Of a stretch of 9,344 nt of DNA, positions 5,664 through 9,344 are shown in pieces. The notes beneath the pieces were generated by a model. It was given only the letters and a program-made list of their open reading frames with translations. It searched no databases and had not been told where the DNA came from. Made by a program: the position numbers and the translations under genes. Positions within the stretch are counted from its first letter, which is position 1. Every line of letters starts with the position of its first letter. Source of the DNA: Candidatus Fermentibacterota bacterium (GTDB taxonomy: Bacteria > Fermentibacterota > Fermentibacteria > Fermentibacterales > Fermentibacteraceae); contig JAKLEF010000063.1 of assembly GCA_022703195.1 (NCBI GenBank), positions 1-9,344 on the forward strand, given 5' to 3'.

Positions 5664-6041
5664 ATGCCTTCCAGAGGGATACGGACAGGAATCGACCTGG
5701 TCGACATCCCCAGGTTCGGTATCGCCGCTGGTCGCAGGGGGGGAGCTTTCCTGGAGAGGATCTTCACCCCGGGCGAGCTGGCATCGAGCCCGGCGCTGCA
5801 GAGCCTTGCCGGTGGTTTCGCGGCCAAGGAGGCCTTTCTGAAGGCTCTCGGAACCGGCCTCTCCGACGGGATATCCTGGCACGACGTCGAGATAGTGCAC
5901 AGGGAAGGCGGACGGCCCGACCTGGTGCTCGCCCGCAGGGCCGCGGAGCTCCTGGGTTCGGGGCAGGCATCGCTGAGCATCAGCCACACCTCCACGACCG
6001 CCGTCGCGGTGGTGGTCATCTCGGGCGGTGATGCGCCATGA
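5664..6041 (+). CDS. acpS: Holo-[acyl-carrier-protein] synthase AcpS
   Basis: AcpS transfers the 4'-phosphopantetheine arm of coenzyme A onto acyl carrier protein, switching on fatty acid synthesis. The 125-residue product has the family length. The metal-binding Asp sits in GIDLVDIPRF (D11). The signature is FAAKEAFLKALGTG (residues 52-65, catalytic-site E56). Next come the WHDVEI and GGRPDLVL strands, and the C-terminal SISHTS motif (H108). The residue before FAAKEA is Gly where many relatives have Arg. The ATG at 5664 has a clear GAGGAG six bases upstream. Its TGA overlaps the ATG of nnr (ATGA), so the two are probably co-translated; acpS next to an NAD(P)H-hydrate repair gene is a recurrent bacterial pairing. 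Confidence 0.95.
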   Translation: MPSRGIRTGIDLVDIPRFGIAAGRRGGAFLERIFTPGELASSPALQSLAGGFAAKEAFLKALGTGLSDGISWHDVEIVHREGGRPDLVLARRAAELLGSGQASLSISHTSTTAVAVVVISGGDAP

Positions 6042-7588
6042 CCCGCTGGGTGACCCCGTCCGAGATGCAGGCCCTGGACAGGCAGGCCATCCAGTCCGGC
6101 ACCCCGGCCGAGACCCTCATGGAGACCGCCGGGACGGCCGTAGCCGGGCTGGCGCAGCGGATGTTCCCGGAGGGGGACGCCCGCGTGGACGTCTTCTGCG
6201 GTCCTGGCAACAACGGCGGCGACGGCTTCGTGGCTGCGCGCCTCCTCAGGCGGCAGGGCTACACGGTTCGCGCAGTGCTGGCATCCGACTCCGCCTCCGG
6301 CATTTCCCCGCTCTGCATGAAGAACCTCGTCAGGTTCAAGGACGAGGGCGGCGCCGTGACGGGCATGAACCACCTGGACGATCTCACCGGTGAACCCGAA
6401 CTCGGCATCGACGCCCTCCTGGGCACCGGCTTCCACGGGAGCCTCGAGGGGTCCGTCGCCGCCTGCACGCAGTTCCTCGGGCGCTGCGGCGCGGTCCTGG
6501 CCGTGGACACCCCCTCGGGGGTGAACGGAGAGGACGGATCGATCGATCCCCTCACCGTCCCGGCATCGGTCACGCTGGCGCTGGCTGCGCCCAAGCTCGG
6601 CTGCCTGATCCTCCCTGGCTGCGCCTCGGCGGGCGCCGTCTTCAGGGCCGACATCGGCATCGATGTCCCGGAACGCCCGGACAGGATGGTCTTCGACTTC
6701 GAGGCTGCCGCCGCGGCTCTTCCGGAACGGCCGGCCCACGCCCACAAGGGCACATTCGGCAGGGTGCTCCTGCTGGGTGGCTCGGAGCTGATGCCCGGCG
6801 CCCCCATACTCATGTCGCTCGGTGCCCTCCGGGCCGGCGCAGGGCTGGTGAGGCTCTTCGTTCCGTACCCCGCTGCGGGTGCCGTTTTCGGCCGGGTTCC
6901 CGAGGTGGTCTGCGGCTACTTCCTGCCCGGGGATGTCACCTCCCTCCCGGAGCCGTCGGGCTTCGACTGCGCGGCGATCGGGCCCGGCATGGGCGACGGG
7001 GTGGAGACTTCCAAGGTCGTGCGCCACATCCTGTCCAGCTGGACCCTTCCGGTCGTCTTCGACGCCGACGCCCTCAACGTCCTCTCCGGCGCCATAGCCG
7101 AGATCGCCATGAAGAAGTGCCCGTCCGTGCTCACGCCGCACGCAGGCGAACTGCAGCGGCTCGCGGGCAGGGCGGCCGGCTCGCGCGAGGAGCTCTGGGA
7201 GATGGCATCGGTCATGTCGCGGGCCACGGGATCGGTCGTGCTCCTCAAGGGGCGCCCGTCCGTGGTTTTCTCCCCCGACGGGGGAAGGGCCCTCATCCCG
7301 TGCGGGAACAGCGGGCTCGCCACGGGAGGCTCCGGTGACGTGCTCACCGGCATGGCCGCCGCGTTCCTGGGGCAGGGCATGGACCCCTCTACAGCCGCGG
7401 CAGAGGCGGCCTTCCTCCATGGTCTGGCTGCTGACATCATCGCCGCCGGGTCCTCGTCCAGGTCCATGCTTCCCAGTGACGTGGCGGGAAAACTCGGCCC
7501 GGCCTTCACGCTCCTGGAGAACGGCCCCCCCGCCGGGCTCCTGAGAATCGAGGGGAGGTGGAATGGAAGGCTGTGGGATATCCCGTGA
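6038..7588 (+). CDS. nnr: Bifunctional NAD(P)H-hydrate epimerase / ADP-dependent (S)-NAD(P)H-hydrate dehydratase
   Basis: This metabolite-repair enzyme restores NADH and NADPH that have become hydrated. The N-terminal YjeF-N domain (about residues 1-215) interconverts R and S hydrates; it shows GPGNNGGDGFVAARLL (55-70), IDALLGTGFHG and AVDTPSGVNGEDG (155-167). The C-terminal ribokinase-like domain (about 225-495) dehydrates the S form using ADP. It shows HKGTFGRVLLLGGS (236-249), AGAGLVRLFVP, IGPGMGDG (314-321), VFDADALNVLSG (340-351), LTPHAGEL and the catalytic-site NSGLATGGSGDVLTG (424-438, D434). All key motifs are intact and the 516-residue length is normal. The start overlaps the acpS stop by 4 bp. 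The last ~20 residues go beyond the core fold; the end of the gene contains the ribosome site and start of the HD gene (26-bp overlap). Confidence 0.96.
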   Translation: MTRWVTPSEMQALDRQAIQSGTPAETLMETAGTAVAGLAQRMFPEGDARVDVFCGPGNNGGDGFVAARLLRRQGYTVRAVLASDSASGISPLCMKNLVRFKDEGGAVTGMNHLDDLTGEPELGIDALLGTGFHGSLEGSVAACTQFLGRCGAVLAVDTPSGVNGEDGSIDPLTVPASVTLALAAPKLGCLILPGCASAGAVFRADIGIDVPERPDRMVFDFEAAAAALPERPAHAHKGTFGRVLLLGGSELMPGAPILMSLGALRAGAGLVRLFVPYPAAGAVFGRVPEVVCGYFLPGDVTSLPEPSGFDCAAIGPGMGDGVETSKVVRHILSSWTLPVVFDADALNVLSGAIAEIAMKKCPSVLTPHAGELQRLAGRAAGSREELWEMASVMSRATGSVVLLKGRPSVVFSPDGGRALIPCGNSGLATGGSGDVLTGMAAAFLGQGMDPSTAAAEAAFLHGLAADIIAAGSSSRSMLPSDVAGKLGPAFTLLENGPPAGLLRIEGRWNGRLWDIP

Positions 7589-8135
7589 CGAGGCCATGGC
7601 CCTTCTCGTCGGGAACATCTCGAACATCGCGTTGAGGAGGCACTGCCTCGCAGCGGGAGCGATAATGCGCAACCTCGCGGTCAGGCTCGGACATGCCTCC
7701 GAAGCCGGGCTCTGGGAGGTGACGGGCATCCTGCACGACCTTGACTACGAGCAGACCTCTTCCGACCCCGCGGTCCACGGAACCGTCACCTGCTCGATGC
7801 TCCGAGACAGGCTGCCCGAAGAATCCCTCCACGCCATCCTCTCGCACAACGCCGAGAACAACGGATCCAGCCGCGAGTCCCTGCTGGACAGCCTCCTCAC
7901 GGCAGCCGAATGCGTCACCGGGCTCGTGACGGCCACCGCGCTCATCTACCCGGACAGGAAGCTGGCCGGAGTCGAGGCTTCCTCCGTCATCAAGAGAATG
8001 ACCAAGACGGGTTTCGCCAGGAACGTCAGCCGGGAGGGCATCATGGAATGCGAGAAGGCAGGACTCCCTCTGGCGGAATTCATGGATATATCACTTGAAT
8101 CTATGAAATCGATAGCGGATGACCTCGGTCTCTAG
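7563..8135 (+). CDS. HD-domain metal-dependent phosphohydrolase-like protein
   Basis: The 190-residue product belongs to a widespread group of small HD/HDIG proteins of unproven substrate, probably phosphohydrolases. Candidate metal ligands are H27 (RRHCLAAGAIM), the H58-D59 pair in ILHDLDYE, H72 in DPAVHGT and H95 in LSHNAEN. The conserved C-terminal half reads AAECVTGLVTATALIYPD, SVIKRMTKTGFARNVSRE and ends SMKSIADDLGL. In relatives, as I recall them, the position before the TGL motif holds the last metal-ligand Asp; here it is Glu (E116). The ATG follows AGGGGAGGTGGA with good spacing and lies inside the end of nnr. It is 15 bp before the RhaI-like gene, so the two are likely made together. 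No cellular role can be read from the sequence. Confidence 0.88.
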   Translation: MEGCGISRDEAMALLVGNISNIALRRHCLAAGAIMRNLAVRLGHASEAGLWEVTGILHDLDYEQTSSDPAVHGTVTCSMLRDRLPEESLHAILSHNAENNGSSRESLLDSLLTAAECVTGLVTATALIYPDRKLAGVEASSVIKRMTKTGFARNVSREGIMECEKAGLPLAEFMDISLESMKSIADDLGL

Positions 8136-8150
8136 AATCGGGAGGGCCGG

Positions 8151-9302
8151 TTGGTGGAAGTGAAGACTGTTTCCGAGAGACTCGGCGAGCTCAAGCTCCA
8201 GGTATCGAGTCAGTCCTACGGCCGTGGGACGAGCGGCTACAGCAGCTACAAGACCGACGAGGACGCGGGCACTCCCGAGGAACGGCTCAGGCTGGCGGCC
8301 GCGGTGGCGAAGGCGACAGGCAGGGCCAGGAGGCTCTCGCTCCACTCCCCCGGCGACCTGAGGACGGACGAGGACGCCGCGAAGATCTCCGCTCTCCTGA
8401 AGGAGCTATCGCTGGAGTGCGGCTCCTTCTATCCCGACCTGTTCATGCCGCGCAAGAGCGGCACCATGAACCACCGGCTGATGTACGGCACGATATCGAA
8501 CCCCATCTCGGAGCTCCGGGTTGCCAGCATCAACTTCGTCATCAGGTCGATGGAGCTTATGCGGGCCGTTGACTGCAGGCAGATGGTCCTCTGGCTGCCC
8601 GACGGGATAGACTCGCCGGGCGAGAAGAACCTCACCGACATGCTCGACAGGATACTGAACGGCCTGAGGCAGATAGGCATCAACGTCCGCAAGAGCGAGA
8701 ACATGATGCTCGACTTCCGGCCGTTCGACCCCTCGTTCTGCTCGATGGCCGTGAGCGACTGGGGCACCGCGGCATGGCTCTGCCGCGAGACGGACCCCTC
8801 CTGCAGGGTGATGCTCGACACGGCCGCCCTGCTTCCGGGCGCCAGCCTCGACAGCGTCATCGTCGCCATGCTGCACCAGAAGATACTCGGCAGCGTGAGA
8901 CTCTCGGACAACAGGCTGTCCCAGGGCATGATGCCGGCCGGCACCCTCGACCCGGCAGCGCTCTTCCGCTTCTTCGTCAACCTGCTCCAGGCCGAGAAGG
9001 CGGGGCTGTGCTCGATCGGCGGCATGGTGTTCGAGATCGGCGTGAACACGAGGGTCGGGATACCTGCGGAGGCCGTGGTCAGATCGATCGAATCCATCGA
9101 GCAGGCCTTCGCAGCGGCCATGCTGGTCAATCCCGACGAGCTGTCCGAGATCCAGGCCAGGCCGGACCCCTACCTGGCGGAGAAGCTCCTGCAGGATGCC
9201 TTCATGACCGACGTCCGGCCCGTCATCAAGGCCTGGAGGGAGCAGAACGGCATCCCGGCAGATCCCGTCCAGGCGCTGCGGAGCGAGATCTCGAAGAGTT
9301 GA
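8151..9302 (+). CDS. L-rhamnose isomerase (RhaI)-like TIM-barrel protein, metal site apparently degenerate
   Basis: The 383-residue product aligns by eye with the Pseudomonas stutzeri type of L-rhamnose isomerase along most of its length. Matching blocks are RLSLHSPGDL (residues 61-70), VLWLPDGIDSPGEKN (146-160), DPSFCSMAVSDWGT (193-206), VMLDTAALLPGAS (220-232), PAGTLDPAALFRFFVNLLQAE (262-282), AFAAAMLVNPDELS (319-332) and AFMTDVRPVI (350-359). In the true isomerase the metal sites are built from Glu/Asp and several His. Here the family Glu is D188 and the following Asp survives as D223, but the His positions read A226 and R250 and the later acidic cluster reads SQGMMP. Ordinary aldose isomerase activity is therefore doubtful. 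The start is TTG 8151 or GTG 8154, both behind GGAGGG (8141-8146); GTG has the more usual spacing. Last gene of the cluster in view. Confidence 0.82.
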   Translation: MVEVKTVSERLGELKLQVSSQSYGRGTSGYSSYKTDEDAGTPEERLRLAAAVAKATGRARRLSLHSPGDLRTDEDAAKISALLKELSLECGSFYPDLFMPRKSGTMNHRLMYGTISNPISELRVASINFVIRSMELMRAVDCRQMVLWLPDGIDSPGEKNLTDMLDRILNGLRQIGINVRKSENMMLDFRPFDPSFCSMAVSDWGTAAWLCRETDPSCRVMLDTAALLPGASLDSVIVAMLHQKILGSVRLSDNRLSQGMMPAGTLDPAALFRFFVNLLQAEKAGLCSIGGMVFEIGVNTRVGIPAEAVVRSIESIEQAFAAAMLVNPDELSEIQARPDPYLAEKLLQDAFMTDVRPVIKAWREQNGIPADPVQALRSEISKS

Positions 9303-9306
9303 TGCG

Positions 9307-9342
9307 TCCCCGCTCGGGGATCCGCCCTCCCGGTGCCCCGAG
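9307..9342 (+). terminator. G+C-rich inverted repeats after the last gene, possible terminator cut by the window edge
   Basis: Four bases after the stop of the RhaI-like gene, TCCCCG (9307-9312) can pair with CGGGGA (9315-9320). CTCGGGG (9313-9319) can instead pair with CCCCGAG (9336-9342); the two folds exclude each other. The window stops at 9344, so any T tract or downstream gene is not visible. Could be the end of the operon or an intergenic switch. Confidence 0.3.
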
Positions 9343-9344
9343 GG

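Noticed and set aside
5474..7729. A 751-codon open frame on the minus strand across the end of tsaD, acpS, nnr and the start of the HD gene.
   Set aside because: It is antisense to three well-identified genes; the translation is low-complexity Gly/Arg/Ala/Glu-rich without family motifs, as expected from G+C-rich shadow frames.

Overview
The window is a gene-dense stretch of a G+C-rich bacterial chromosome. Arginine is very often written AGG, isoleucine is often ATA, and three core genes (S6, S18, TsaD) start with TTG. A signal-peptide-bearing, beta-barrel-like protein suggests a diderm cell envelope. The lineage cannot be fixed from the sequence. The gene order and codon habit would fit a little-cultured diderm (for example an FCB-like candidate phylum), but this is only a guess. 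I see no sign of horizontal transfer: no insertion sequence, tRNA, rRNA, CRISPR or phage gene, and base composition looks even throughout.

Layout. From 1 to 959 lies the 3' part of a DUF1846 (UPF0371) gene on the + strand. It converges, with 13 bp between stops, on a minus-strand gene (973-1461) for a small secreted or outer-membrane barrel-like protein. A 262-bp divergent control region follows (1462-1723). It carries plausible outward-facing promoters whose -35 boxes are the two arms of a perfect 9-bp inverted repeat, and then a structured 5' leader. From 1724 to 9302 everything is on the + strand and tightly packed: rpsF, ssb, a second SSB-like gene, rpsR, a DUF2232-like membrane protein, rplI, tsaD, acpS, a bifunctional nnr, an HD-domain hydrolase and a TIM-barrel protein of the L-rhamnose-isomerase (RhaI) family. 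Most of the later junctions overlap (7 bp rplI/tsaD, 4 bp acpS/nnr, 26 bp nnr/HD), and the rest are separated by 7 to 68 bp, so this looks like one operon or two nested ones.

How the genes fit together. The first half is the widespread S6-SSB-S18-(membrane protein)-L9 ribosomal cluster. The middle adds tRNA t6A modification (TsaD), activation of acyl carrier protein (AcpS) and repair of damaged NAD(P)H hydrates (Nnr), all growth-linked housekeeping jobs. The last two genes have no firm cellular role. The most unusual points are the RhaI-like protein, which keeps the family scaffold but appears to have lost the metal-binding histidines, and the second SSB-like protein, which is an OB fold without the acidic C-terminal tip. 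The HD protein has Glu where its family normally has the last metal-ligand Asp. No classical terminator with a T tract is visible anywhere, and the window ends inside a G+C-rich inverted-repeat region just after the last gene.
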